64,000 nucleotides of DNA from Sulfolobales archaeon. Lineage in GTDB: Archaea > Thermoproteota > Thermoprotei_A > Sulfolobales > NBVN01. Of this stretch, positions 16,113 to 24,043 are shown in pieces (position 1 is the first letter of the stretch; each line of letters begins with the position of its first letter). Position numbers and translations under genes: made by a program. Under the pieces are notes generated by a model. The model saw only the letters and a program-made list of their open reading frames with translations, was not told where the DNA came from and searched no databases. Where the stretch lies: the NCBI GenBank assembly GCA_026419835.1, contig JAOAKQ010000002.1:62001-126000 (forward strand), in the 5' to 3' direction.

Positions 16113-16644
16113 TACCCCTAGGTATCGCTATTCTCAAGCTATAACCACTCGTATGCCCGGAGTATATTCTCTCAATCATCTGCTCTTCTTCTAGCGTCTG
16201 TCTTTCTTCGATTGTTAGGTCCTTGGGAAGCCACTCCGGGTGCTTACCTAGCTTACCGTAGTAGGCTCTGATAGCTCTCTTAAGCGCTCCGACAGCCAGT
16301 ATACTGCAGTGGTACTTAATCGGTGGGAGACCCCCGAGCTCGTCAGCAACGCTCTTCCATGAGATACCCCAGGCTTCCTTCACGGTCCTACCAGCTACTA
16401 GGTCGGTTAAAATACTGGCGGCTGCGATATTAGCTGCGCAGCCGTAGCTTTCGAAAGTAGCTTTCTCTATAACTTCATCCCCACCTCTTGTAGATATCTT
16501 GAGGTACAGCCTTATCATATCACCGCAGGCCGGACTTCCAGCGGATTCCACTACATCAGCATCCTCCATAGGACCCACGTTCCTAGGATTTCTAAATATC
16601 TCCAGTACCTTAGGCGTGTATGGTAGAGGTATTCGAGTACTCAC
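16087..16644 (-). CDS. iscU: IscU/NifU-type iron-sulfur cluster scaffold
   Basis: The 185-aa protein contains the three scaffold cysteines in standard settings: AGSPACGDMIRLYL, ESYGCAANIAAAS and IKYHCSILAVGALKRAI. FRNPRNVGPMEDADV near the start is typical. It has an extra C-terminal extension of about 45 residues beyond bacterial IscU. It assembles [2Fe-2S] clusters from IscS sulfur. It is 70 nt downstream of iscS in the same direction. Many archaea use SUF for this role, so an ISC pair is noteworthy. Confidence 0.9.
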   Translation of the reverse strand: MSTRIPLPYTPKVLEIFRNPRNVGPMEDADVVESAGSPACGDMIRLYLKISTRGGDEVIEKATFESYGCAANIAAASILTDLVAGRTVKEAWGISWKSVADELGGLPPIKYHCSILAVGALKRAIRAYYGKLGKHPEWLPKDLTIEERQTLEEEQMIERIYSGHTSGYSLRIAIPRGSGGESPGP

Positions 16645-16714
16645 TCAAACCCCTCAACCAACTAGCTAGATTGTTAATAAATCTTTAACGCCGTTATAGT
16701 GTTATAGGCATTGC

Positions 16715-17938
16715 CTAGGTTCTTCTAGCGGCACTTATACTTCTCAACCTAGATACGGCTCTAGGAATCACTTCCAGGGTGTAGTCGATGTCTTCTTGCG
16801 TGTGGTATCGGGTGGTCTTGAAGAGTATACTACCGTGAGCTTCTTCGTGCTTTCTTCCAATAGCTAGCAGTACGTGGCTCGGCTCCAGTATTCTCGAGGT
16901 GCAGGCGCTACCACTAGATACATAAACACCGTTAATGCTTAGTTCGACGGTTAGAGCCTCCCCCTCAACGTACAGAAAGCTCAAGTTAGCGTTATCGGGG
17001 GCCCTCCTACTGAAGTCCGCCGGGCCGTTCAGCAAGACCTCGGGAACTCTATCTAGTATACCCCTAACGAGGACATCCCTCAGCATCCTCATTTTAGCTA
17101 CGTTGATGTCGAAATCTTGAAAAGCTAGTTCAACGGCTTTTCTAAACCCGGCTATGAGTGGAACGTTCTCGACGCCGGGCCACATCTTCTCGGAACTCAG
17201 CTGACCTCTTAGAATAGGCTCGAGTCTAACCCCTTCTCTAATGAAGAGCGCTCCAACACCCCTGGGGCCGTGTATCTTGTGGCTACTCAGAGTTACCATG
17301 TCGACGTACTCGAGCTTCTTGAGGTCCATCGGGAGCTTTCCGAACGCATCTGCGGCGTCTGTGTGGAAGACCGCCTTCGGGTTCACCTCCTTAGCTATCT
17401 TAGACAGCTCGTAGACGTTCTGCACCGTCCCTATTTCGTGGTTAACCATCTGAACACTAACTAGTGACGTATCTCTATCTACGACCTCCTTGAAGATCTC
17501 CGGGTCTACGAAGCCCTCGCTATCTACGGGTACTCTAACAACCTTAAACCCGAACAACCTACCAGCTTCTTCAGCTGGGTGAATAACGCTGAGGTGCTCT
17601 ATAGCCGATACGACGATCTTCCCTCCCCCCTCTCTGTTAGCTATTGCGTGCCCTAGAACGGCTAGGTTGTTGGCTTCAGTACCACTGTGAACTAAAGCGA
17701 ACTCGCCCACACCACCAGCGTTTAGAACTTCAGCGAGCAGCTCCTTGGTTCTGTGGATAACTTCGTAAGCTTCCCAACCGGGTCTGTGGGTGATCGATGG
17801 GTGCCCGTAGCCTACGGAGTTAAAGTACGGAATCATCTCTTCGACAACTTCTCTCGGAACGTGGCCCGAGTTCTCGTTATCGAAGTAGACCTCCCGAGGG
17901 GGTTTTCCGTGAACTTTGAGCAGCTCCTCTACAGACAT
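16715..17938 (-). CDS. iscS: Cysteine desulfurase (IscS/NifS family)
   Basis: The 407-aa PLP enzyme shows HSGTEANNLAVLGHA cofactor binding, HTDAADAFGKLP, the PLP lysine in VTLSSHKIHGPRGVGALFI and the catalytic cysteine loop SSGSACTSRILEPSHVL. It converts cysteine to alanine and enzyme-bound persulfide. With iscU and tusA-like genes downstream it forms a sulfur-mobilisation unit supplying clusters and possibly tRNA thiolation. Start ATG fits family N-termini (VYFDNENSGHVP). Confidence 0.92.
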   Translation of the reverse strand: MSVEELLKVHGKPPREVYFDNENSGHVPREVVEEMIPYFNSVGYGHPSITHRPGWEAYEVIHRTKELLAEVLNAGGVGEFALVHSGTEANNLAVLGHAIANREGGGKIVVSAIEHLSVIHPAEEAGRLFGFKVVRVPVDSEGFVDPEIFKEVVDRDTSLVSVQMVNHEIGTVQNVYELSKIAKEVNPKAVFHTDAADAFGKLPMDLKKLEYVDMVTLSSHKIHGPRGVGALFIREGVRLEPILRGQLSSEKMWPGVENVPLIAGFRKAVELAFQDFDINVAKMRMLRDVLVRGILDRVPEVLLNGPADFSRRAPDNANLSFLYVEGEALTVELSINGVYVSSGSACTSRILEPSHVLLAIGRKHEEAHGSILFKTTRYHTQEDIDYTLEVIPRAVSRLRSISAARRT

Positions 17939-18136
17939 CGGTTACCCATACTAAAGTGCGTCTATTGCTTATAAACGGCGTTAAAGTCTTCGCTAGAACT
18001 TCTGGGTTCACCGGCGTAGACTTGCTTAAGATAGCGATTTACACCATCAACAGCGTTAAAGGTGTTTGCGTAGCTGAATTGACTGAGTGTGAGGTCTTGG
18101 CAGCTCACCAACTCTAAGGAAGAGCGTTAACGGTGT

Positions 18137-19279
18137 TTAAGTGGTGATAGCTACGTAGATCCCGATAGCTACGAGAGCTAGGCCCCCGGCTAGCTCAACT
18201 ACGGTGACCTTACTTAAGAATCTCTCAACTAGCTTAAGCAACCTGCTCGAGAGTAGCGAGAAGAGTAGGTACGGTGCTGTGAAGCTAGCTACGTAGATCA
18301 GTGTGAGGAAGCTGAGAAGTGGTTCCGAGCCTTCGGTAGCTACTTGAAGTACGATGAAGTATCCGGCACCGCAGGGAACGGCGCTGAAAGAAGCTGCGAA
18401 CCCCATTAGGAGTGGGAAGAACTTTCCGAGAACTGCGGTTAGAGCTGCGCTACGTGAGGGAGCGTAGTTGAAGTCCCGGCAGGACCTCCCACCGATTAAG
18501 CACCCCAGCGCTCCTCTAGAGTGTAGAATCATGTAGAGTCCGAAAGCTATGAATAGAACCCAACTGAACGGCTTAAGAAACCACAGGACTCCACGCAGTC
18601 CTGCGAGTATCAGTGAGTACCCCAGTCCTAGACCGAGAACAAATGAGAGGAGCTTAGGTACTGGATTTCCCACGGAGGAGGTAGAGTACGATAGTAGGAG
18701 AGCTGTGTAGAGGTAGAGAATGCAGGGACTTAGAGCTGACGCTATTCCGAGTACCGCCGCTCCAGCTACTAGCCCGATGGCACCGTAGCTTCCGGGTTCG
18801 ATCGTTCTCACGTAGCATAGCTCCACGTAGTTCTCGAGAAGAACTCTCTTCCAGTAGGTGTCGTTGCGGTACGCGCCTATGGAAACAACCACCACCTGGG
18901 AATTCCTAGTAACGATAACTACCGGAACTTCCGCTAGGTACCTATCCTCAACGTACCTACCGAGAAAGCCTACCAGCTTCTTAAAGAATTCTCCGTGCTG
19001 AACCACATCTACGTAGATGAGCTCACCACCGGGTAGAAAACTCCTTAGGTAGCGCTCCATCTCAGCGCACTCAGGGCAGTCGCGAATACCCAGGAAGTAC
19101 ACAGCGCCCTTACCGAAGACTAGGGCGGCTTCCGCTAGGTCTCCGAACCGTTCAGCACATCCAACTACGGACCCCCTGTACAGTACCGGAACTCCGAGAG
19201 TTTGGGATTCGAGTGTCGGAGCTAGTAGTACCGCTACTAGCAGTAGCTGCGCGAGTGGTGCGGCTATTCGAAAGCTCAT
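18137..19279 (-). CDS. Thioredoxin-fold domain fused to CcdA/DsbD-like membrane domain
   Basis: The 380-aa protein has a signal/anchor helix, a thioredoxin-like region (AVYFLGIRDCPECAEMERYL, about residues 50-150) with a CPEC pair, then six hydrophobic segments with the CcdA/DsbD cysteines in ASALSPCILYLYTALLL and SAVPCGAGYFIVL. CcdA proteins move reductant across the membrane through these cysteines. Here the extracytoplasmic acceptor domain is fused at the N-terminus. It overlaps the next thioredoxin-like gene end-to-start. A role in outside disulfide or cofactor maturation is inferred. Confidence 0.8.
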   Translation of the reverse strand: MSFRIAAPLAQLLLVAVLLAPTLESQTLGVPVLYRGSVVGCAERFGDLAEAALVFGKGAVYFLGIRDCPECAEMERYLRSFLPGGELIYVDVVQHGEFFKKLVGFLGRYVEDRYLAEVPVVIVTRNSQVVVVSIGAYRNDTYWKRVLLENYVELCYVRTIEPGSYGAIGLVAGAAVLGIASALSPCILYLYTALLLSYSTSSVGNPVPKLLSFVLGLGLGYSLILAGLRGVLWFLKPFSWVLFIAFGLYMILHSRGALGCLIGGRSCRDFNYAPSRSAALTAVLGKFFPLLMGFAASFSAVPCGAGYFIVLQVATEGSEPLLSFLTLIYVASFTAPYLLFSLLSSRLLKLVERFLSKVTVVELAGGLALVAIGIYVAITT

Positions 19280-19824
19280 TACCTCCTCCTCACGACGAAA
19301 GCATACACCACTACCGCAGCACCGGCCGCGACCAACACCGCGGGGACTACGACTTGCGGACTGAAGGCATCTACCGGCGCTGCCGTATCTCTAGGTGCGG
19401 TCAGCAGGTACCTACTCAACAGCTCGTACTGCTCACTGAAGGACATTGGTACTTCGTAGGTATTCGGTGGAATGACTAGTAGCACGCTCTCTCGGGGAGT
19501 TCTCGAAGTTAAGTTCTTCCAGAATTGGGAGTCCGTGACTGCCCCTACCACGATTGCTAGCAAGTACTTCCCATCTCTAACTACGTAGGTTTGAGGTATA
19601 CTCGCTAGGTGCTCTCGCAAAATACCCTTACCTACTAGAAGAGTTCTTATGGAGTCGAAGTTAGTTCTACATACATCCAGCACGTCTATCTTGCAGAAGT
19701 AGTAAATGCCCGCGTAGCTCTGGCTGAGGAACCTATCTAGAGTTCGGCACGCCGGGCACCAGGTAGCTCCGTAGAGATACAGATAGATGCCGCTACTTGA
19801 GACTACCGCCGGTAGCACTACCAC
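19279..19824 (-). CDS. Membrane-anchored thioredoxin-like protein
   Basis: The 181-aa protein has an N-terminal signal-like segment, YLYGATWCPACRTLDRFLSQ (a WCPAC active site), SIPQTYVVRDGKY corresponding to the cis-Pro loop, and a C-terminal TM helix (VVPAVLVAAGAAVVVYAFVV) with a basic stop-transfer RRR. It probably faces outside and exchanges electrons with the CcdA-like fusion encoded directly downstream. The stop of this gene overlaps the start of the next one by one base. Confidence 0.8.
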   Translation of the reverse strand: MVVLPAVVSSSGIYLYLYGATWCPACRTLDRFLSQSYAGIYYFCKIDVLDVCRTNFDSIRTLLVGKGILREHLASIPQTYVVRDGKYLLAIVVGAVTDSQFWKNLTSRTPRESVLLVIPPNTYEVPMSFSEQYELLSRYLLTAPRDTAAPVDAFSPQVVVPAVLVAAGAAVVVYAFVVRRR

Positions 19825-19949
19825 AACTACTACCGCGGTAAGTAGTGCGTAGGCTAGCGCTGAGATTCGGTTAATCGCAGACCACCGACATCTCTGTAGC
19901 GTAGACTCTAAAAAACACTGAAATCTAGCTACCCGCAGTAGCTACTTCA

Positions 19950-20480
19950 CTACCTCGCTAGGAAGTACCTGAATGCCTTGATGTTCAGGTCGACCCACTC
20001 CTTCGGCACTGTTTCAGCTATGGCCTTCTCAACGGCTTCAGGACTAACTATCGATGTTGTTTTAACTAGGTGTCCTAGAGCTACTACGTTCGCTACTCTA
20101 CCGCTACCCACCTCCTTCTCCGCTATGTCTGTGTAGGGCTCTATATAGACCCTCCAGTTTCTTCGAGGTACGCTAGTTACGTTAGACCTATCTATAAACA
20201 CTAGAGCGCCGTCTTTCACCAGGCTCTCGTACGCGTCTAGCTGTAGTTGGTGCATGAATAGAGCTATGTCTGCCCTCACGACTTTAATGAAGTCGGCTTC
20301 CTCCTCTCTATCAGCTACAACAAGGTCTACCCTGGAGTCTCCACCCCTGGTTTCAGCTGCGTATATCTCACTACCTAGTACGTGTAGATTGGTGTACTTA
20401 GCTATTGCCGCACCCAGTATGTGCCCTAGGAGTAATATTCCCTGACCACCCCTCCCAGCAATCAGGATCTCAATTCTCAC
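19950..20480 (-). CDS. korC: 2-oxoacid:ferredoxin oxidoreductase, gamma subunit
   Basis: The 176-aa protein starts RIEILIAGRGGQGILLLGHILG and contains GSEIYAAETRGGDSRVDLVVA, the hallmark of the gamma domain of pyruvate/2-oxoglutarate:ferredoxin oxidoreductases. It is the last gene of a four-subunit operon; its start overlaps the beta stop by 4 nt. The subunit helps bind coenzyme A. The operon order delta-alpha-beta-gamma fits KorDABC. Confidence 0.88.
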   Translation of the reverse strand: MRIEILIAGRGGQGILLLGHILGAAIAKYTNLHVLGSEIYAAETRGGDSRVDLVVADREEEADFIKVVRADIALFMHQLQLDAYESLVKDGALVFIDRSNVTSVPRRNWRVYIEPYTDIAEKEVGSGRVANVVALGHLVKTTSIVSPEAVEKAIAETVPKEWVDLNIKAFRYFLAR

Positions 20481-21322
20481 CGCTCGGCACCTCCAACCGC
20501 TTTAAGCACGTACTCGCGGTATGTATCGAGAAAACCCGGCTCGTCCTTATCCACGAACTCGCCTATAACGAACCCCCTACTCCAGTCGTAGTCACTTTCT
20601 TCAATTGACGGATTCGTCTTCACGACGATCCTCTTCCTAAGCTCCATGTAGAGGTCCACCGGGTTCCTAAACCCTATGTGCCTTCCGAATATCTCCGGGC
20701 ACGTTGAGAGGACCTCTACGAAGGCTAGCCCGCGCTTAGCGAGTGCTTTGTATATAGTTCTCTCAAGTAGCTGCGGGTGGGTAATAGAGCTCCTGGCAAC
20801 GTAGTTAGCTCCCAGAGCGGCCGCGAGTTTAATTACGTTAAGCTCCTTCTCGGGGTTTCCGTACGGTGTAGTAGTCGTGTAGAGACCTCTGGGTGTCGTA
20901 GGCGCTAGCTGCCCACCGGTCATGCCGTAGATCATGTTGTTGACCATTATGACGAGGAGGTCGGCGTTCCGCTTTAGAGCGTGTAGTAGGTGGTTTCCAC
21001 CTATAGCCGCAATATCTCCGTCCCCACCGACAACGATCATCTTCATCTCCGGCTTAACTATCTTGACCGCTAGTGCGAACGGTATGGCTCTTCCGTGAAT
21101 TACGTGAGCGGAGTCGAATTGCGGGTACAGAGTCATTCTAGCGGTACACCCAATACCGCCAACGAAACCTACGTTCTCTCTCTTAAGCACTCCTTCCTCT
21201 ATTCTCCTGTCTATAGCTCTCAGCATAGCACCTAGAGCTATCCCCAAACCGCAGCCAGGGCACCACATAGTTGGTATTCTATCTACTCTCAGATAGCGGT
21301 CTAGTGGGTGTGTCACAGCCAC
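20477..21322 (-). CDS. korB: 2-oxoacid:ferredoxin oxidoreductase, beta (TPP-binding) subunit
   Basis: The 281-aa protein shows TMWCPGCGLGIALGAML near the N-terminus, VVGGDGDIAAIGGNHLLHAL with the TPP GDGD motif, and VNNMIYGMTGGQLAPTTP, typical of Kor beta subunits. It binds thiamine diphosphate and one Fe-S cluster. It lies between alpha (overlap 10 nt) and gamma (overlap 4 nt). Confidence 0.92.
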   Translation of the reverse strand: MAVTHPLDRYLRVDRIPTMWCPGCGLGIALGAMLRAIDRRIEEGVLKRENVGFVGGIGCTARMTLYPQFDSAHVIHGRAIPFALAVKIVKPEMKMIVVGGDGDIAAIGGNHLLHALKRNADLLVIMVNNMIYGMTGGQLAPTTPRGLYTTTTPYGNPEKELNVIKLAAALGANYVARSSITHPQLLERTIYKALAKRGLAFVEVLSTCPEIFGRHIGFRNPVDLYMELRKRIVVKTNPSIEESDYDWSRGFVIGEFVDKDEPGFLDTYREYVLKAVGGAER

Positions 21323-22437
21323 TTACTAACCACCTCAACTACTTCCTGAGGTGGGGGTACGTCTAGGTCTATAAGCGGAACGCTCACGACCTCCCTATCC
21401 TTTAGAACCCCCCTCAGCTCCCTGTAGTAGAGTCCGGTGTTGTTCTCCACTACAAAAACCTTCTCAACGCCTTCCAGTAGCTTAGCTAAGCCTTCTTCGT
21501 ATACCGGGAACAATGTTTTAAACTTTACTGAGCAGGCTCTAACACCTCTTTCTCTAAGTACCTTAGTAGCTACTTGAGCTGAGAGTGCCGTAGACCCGTA
21601 GGAAACTAGAGCTACGTCGCAGCTATCTAGGTATAGAGATGAGTACTCAAAAATCTGGCCGGCACTTTCAGCAATCTTTCTATACAGTCTCCACATGAGC
21701 TTTCTCTGAGAGTCCGTTCTGGGGGAGTAGTACCCCCTCTCATCGTGGGTTAGCGACTCCACTAGAACACCGTACCCATCGCCAAAGCAAGCCATTGGAG
21801 GTACTAACCCATCTACCGGGTCGTACGGTCTGTACTCACTCGGCGGTACCGAGGGCTTACTGCGCTCAACTACTTCCACCTCACCTTTCTCCCTCATAGC
21901 TACCTTCCCGTACGTGTGGGCTATTACAGCATCCGAGAGGAGAACCACCGGCGTTCTCAGTTTCTCAGATACGTTGAAAGCCTTAATCGTTAGGTCGTAG
22001 GCTTCCTGGGGCGTTGATGGTGCTAGCACCGGTATCACCAGACCTCCGTGGAATCCGTAGGTACTCTGCAGTACGTCGTACTGCCCGGACCTGGTTGGAA
22101 CGCCCGTTGATGGTCCGGTCCTCATAACGTAGGCAACTACGAGGGGTGTCTCGGTTATTACGGCTAGGCTGAGGGCTTCCAGCATTAGCGAGAATCCCGG
22201 ACCGCTCGTTGCCGTCATAGCCTTGGAGCAGGCCCACGAAGCACCGATGACAGCGTTTATGGAGGCTATCTCGTCTTCGAACTGTATTACGTGTCCCCCG
22301 TACTTCGGTAGTTCTCTAGCTAGGTACTCGAATATATCTGATGTGGGTGTTATAGGGTAGCCCGCGTAGAACCTCAGTCCGGAGGTTATGGAGGCTTCAG
22401 CAATAGCTATATTACCGGTTAGGTACTCGTATCTCAA
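21313..22437 (-). CDS. korA: 2-oxoglutarate:ferredoxin oxidoreductase, alpha subunit
   Basis: The 374-aa protein opens EYLTGNIAIAEASITSGLRF and carries AGYPITPTSDIFEYLA and the MRTGPSTGVPTRSGQYDVL loop, which favours 2-oxoglutarate over pyruvate enzymes. ATSGPGFSLMLEAL is also present. With beta, gamma and delta it oxidises a 2-oxo acid to acyl-CoA and reduces ferredoxin. It uses a TTG start overlapping the delta stop (TTGA). Confidence 0.9.
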   Translation of the reverse strand: MRYEYLTGNIAIAEASITSGLRFYAGYPITPTSDIFEYLARELPKYGGHVIQFEDEIASINAVIGASWACSKAMTATSGPGFSLMLEALSLAVITETPLVVAYVMRTGPSTGVPTRSGQYDVLQSTYGFHGGLVIPVLAPSTPQEAYDLTIKAFNVSEKLRTPVVLLSDAVIAHTYGKVAMREKGEVEVVERSKPSVPPSEYRPYDPVDGLVPPMACFGDGYGVLVESLTHDERGYYSPRTDSQRKLMWRLYRKIAESAGQIFEYSSLYLDSCDVALVSYGSTALSAQVATKVLRERGVRACSVKFKTLFPVYEEGLAKLLEGVEKVFVVENNTGLYYRELRGVLKDREVVSVPLIDLDVPPPQEVVEVVSKWL

Positions 22438-22685
22438 TGCCGACCAGCCTCTACGAAGATCGCGAAGTCCGGGCAGCTGTACTCACACATCCTACACCCA
22501 ATGCACTTCTCCGGGTATGCTGGTACTACGTATCTATAGCCTCTTCTATTCCTGGCATCACCTCTCGCTAAGACCTTGGTTGGACAGATAGCTACGCATA
22601 TACCGCACTCCTTGCATCTCTCAGCAATAACGTTGATTGCGTACCTACCACCCGTTCTTACAAGTGAGCTCGCCGGCGCGCTCAG
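22434..22685 (-). CDS. korD: 2-oxoacid:ferredoxin oxidoreductase, delta (ferredoxin) subunit, unusual start
   Basis: Absent from the ORF track. The minus frame ending TGA at 22434 encodes INVIAERCKECGICVAICPT and PEKCIGCRMCEYSCPDFAIF, two 4Fe-4S motifs as expected for the delta subunit. The open frame reaches back only to a TAG at about 22696, and no ATG, GTG or TTG occurs before the first Cys. CTG at 22685 (83 aa) or ATA at 22691 are the only upstream candidates. A TATA-like CTTTAAAG about 35 nt upstream suggests a nearly leaderless message beginning at that place. Confidence 0.8.
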   Translation of the reverse strand: MSAPASSLVRTGGRYAINVIAERCKECGICVAICPTKVLARGDARNRRGYRYVVPAYPEKCIGCRMCEYSCPDFAIFVEAGRH

Positions 22686-22791
22686 CCCTATTCCCTACTT
22701 TCTAATACCTCAATAGCTTTAAAGTGTAGTTTATAGCTATGCTAAAAATATAAAAGGTTTAACTACGGACTTGCCCTACTCTCAGGGGTAC
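22686..22791 (-). promoter_or_regulatory. Promoter of the kor operon
   Basis: On the minus strand ACTTTAAAGC (about 22714-22723) is TATA-like, and a second AT-rich stretch CTTTTATATTTTTAGC lies farther upstream. The spacing from the first to the only possible korD start codons is about 30-35 nt, so transcription should begin within a few bases of translation. No operator was recognised. Confidence 0.4.
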
Positions 22792-23100
22792 CTAACCACC
22801 CTCCATACTCACTACGCTTATCTTCAAGACGTCCCTATCTACGTAGATAGCTACGTTAGCCGTTGTGTAGTCCACCTCTATCTTCAGTAGTCTAGCCCCT
22901 AGTTCCGGTTCTAGAGATGAGAGAACGGCTGCGGCAATAGCTACGGCTCTAGCTATTACTTCACTACTCCTAGCTAAGTCACCTACCGCGTCCACCACCT
23001 CACCCGTAGACCTAACGGCTACTACCGCCGATTCGAAGATTTTGGGTAGTGCTTTGAGCTGGGGTGTTGATTCAGCTACTGAAACATCCACAGAGGTCAC
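22792..23100 (-). CDS. Hypothetical protein, 102 aa
   Basis: Not recognised. The protein has an N-terminal amphipathic region, a helical alanine-rich middle (SSEVIARAVAIAAAVLSSLE) and a C-terminal beta-like part (LLKIEVDYTTANVAIYVDRD). No TM segment, Cys or catalytic motif stands out. The fold might be a small alpha-beta (roadblock-like) domain, but that is a guess. It is the first gene upstream of the HypC-thioesterase gene, divergent from it. Confidence 0.6.
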   Translation of the reverse strand: MTSVDVSVAESTPQLKALPKIFESAVVAVRSTGEVVDAVGDLARSSEVIARAVAIAAAVLSSLEPELGARLLKIEVDYTTANVAIYVDRDVLKISVVSMEGG

Positions 23101-23194
23101 CGAGCTACTTCCTCGCTACTTCCTTTCTTTTAAAAACGCTCCTACCTCGACTAGCGCGTTATTAGTTCAGTGCTCGTAGATCTACGTGAAGACT

Positions 23195-24013
23195 ATGTGC
23201 TGGGGTGTCTTGGGGAAGCTGGTGTCTGTGGAGGGTGTTGAGGGCGACGTCGAGGTCGGCGGCGTCCTCGTCAGAGCCCTCGTAGCTGTCGAGGGCGCTA
23301 GGCCGGGCGACGTCGTCCTAGTTCACGCCGGTGTCGTTATCGAGAAGTTAGATAGAGAGGGCGTTCTAGCTAACCTAGCCGTGTACTACGACCTAGTGAA
23401 GTACCACTACGTATTCAACGGCGCCAGCGAGGAGGAGGCGTCTAGGAGGGCTAGAGAAGACCTAGCCTCCCTAGCTAGAAGCCTCGGAATTCCGGAGGGG
23501 GAGGTCCTGAGAGCTCTTTCAGAGGAACCCGGGGGAGCGGCCGGCGGAGGTCCCGCAGAGGTCGAGGTCCCGGAGAAAGCCTTCTACATAGACTACAGCG
23601 TCCAGCTAGCCGAGACCGACTACCTCCAGGTAGTTCACTACACGAACTACTTGAGGATCTGCGAGAGAGCCTTCATGTCGGCCCTATCCAGCGCCGGGAT
23701 GAGCTACGGCAAGCTAATCCACGAGTACGGGATCTTCATACCCACGGTGGAGGTCAGCGCTAGGATAAGGTCGCCCTCGAGACTGGACAACTCGCTGAGG
23801 GTCTACGTCTGGGTGGAGGAAATCGGGAGAAAGCACCTAAAGTACAGGTGCGTAGTGCACAACAAAACTACCGGAAGGGTGGTGGCCGACGTAACCCACG
23901 TAGCCGTGTGCACGGACACGGCCATAACAGCAAGCCACGAAATACCGAAGGAGGTAAGGCAAGCACTCGAGAAACTGACCTCCAGCTACCGCTCCCCCAA
24001 CTCCACAGCCTGA
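23195..24013 (+). CDS. Fusion of HypC-like domain and hotdog (4HBT) acyl-CoA thioesterase
   Basis: The track starts at GTG 23186; ATG 23195 is preferred because HypC proteins begin Met-Cys and this gives MCWGVLGKLVSVEG. Residues 1-65 continue with ARPGDVVLVHAGVVIEKLD, matching HypC/HupF, the hydrogenase maturation chaperone whose Cys2 is functional. A charged helical linker (65-125) follows. Residues 130-265 are a YbgC-type hotdog: AETDYLQVVHYTNYLRICERAF, with Asp in the usual catalytic place. The combination is unusual; no hydrogenase gene is in the window. The DNA is visibly GC-richer than its neighbours. Start of the CRISPR array is 30 nt downstream. Confidence 0.75.
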   Translation: MCWGVLGKLVSVEGVEGDVEVGGVLVRALVAVEGARPGDVVLVHAGVVIEKLDREGVLANLAVYYDLVKYHYVFNGASEEEASRRAREDLASLARSLGIPEGEVLRALSEEPGGAAGGGPAEVEVPEKAFYIDYSVQLAETDYLQVVHYTNYLRICERAFMSALSSAGMSYGKLIHEYGIFIPTVEVSARIRSPSRLDNSLRVYVWVEEIGRKHLKYRCVVHNKTTGRVVADVTHVAVCTDTAITASHEIPKEVRQALEKLTSSYRSPNSTA

Positions 24014-24043
24014 ACCCCGCAGCTGCCTTCGACTCTACCGTCT

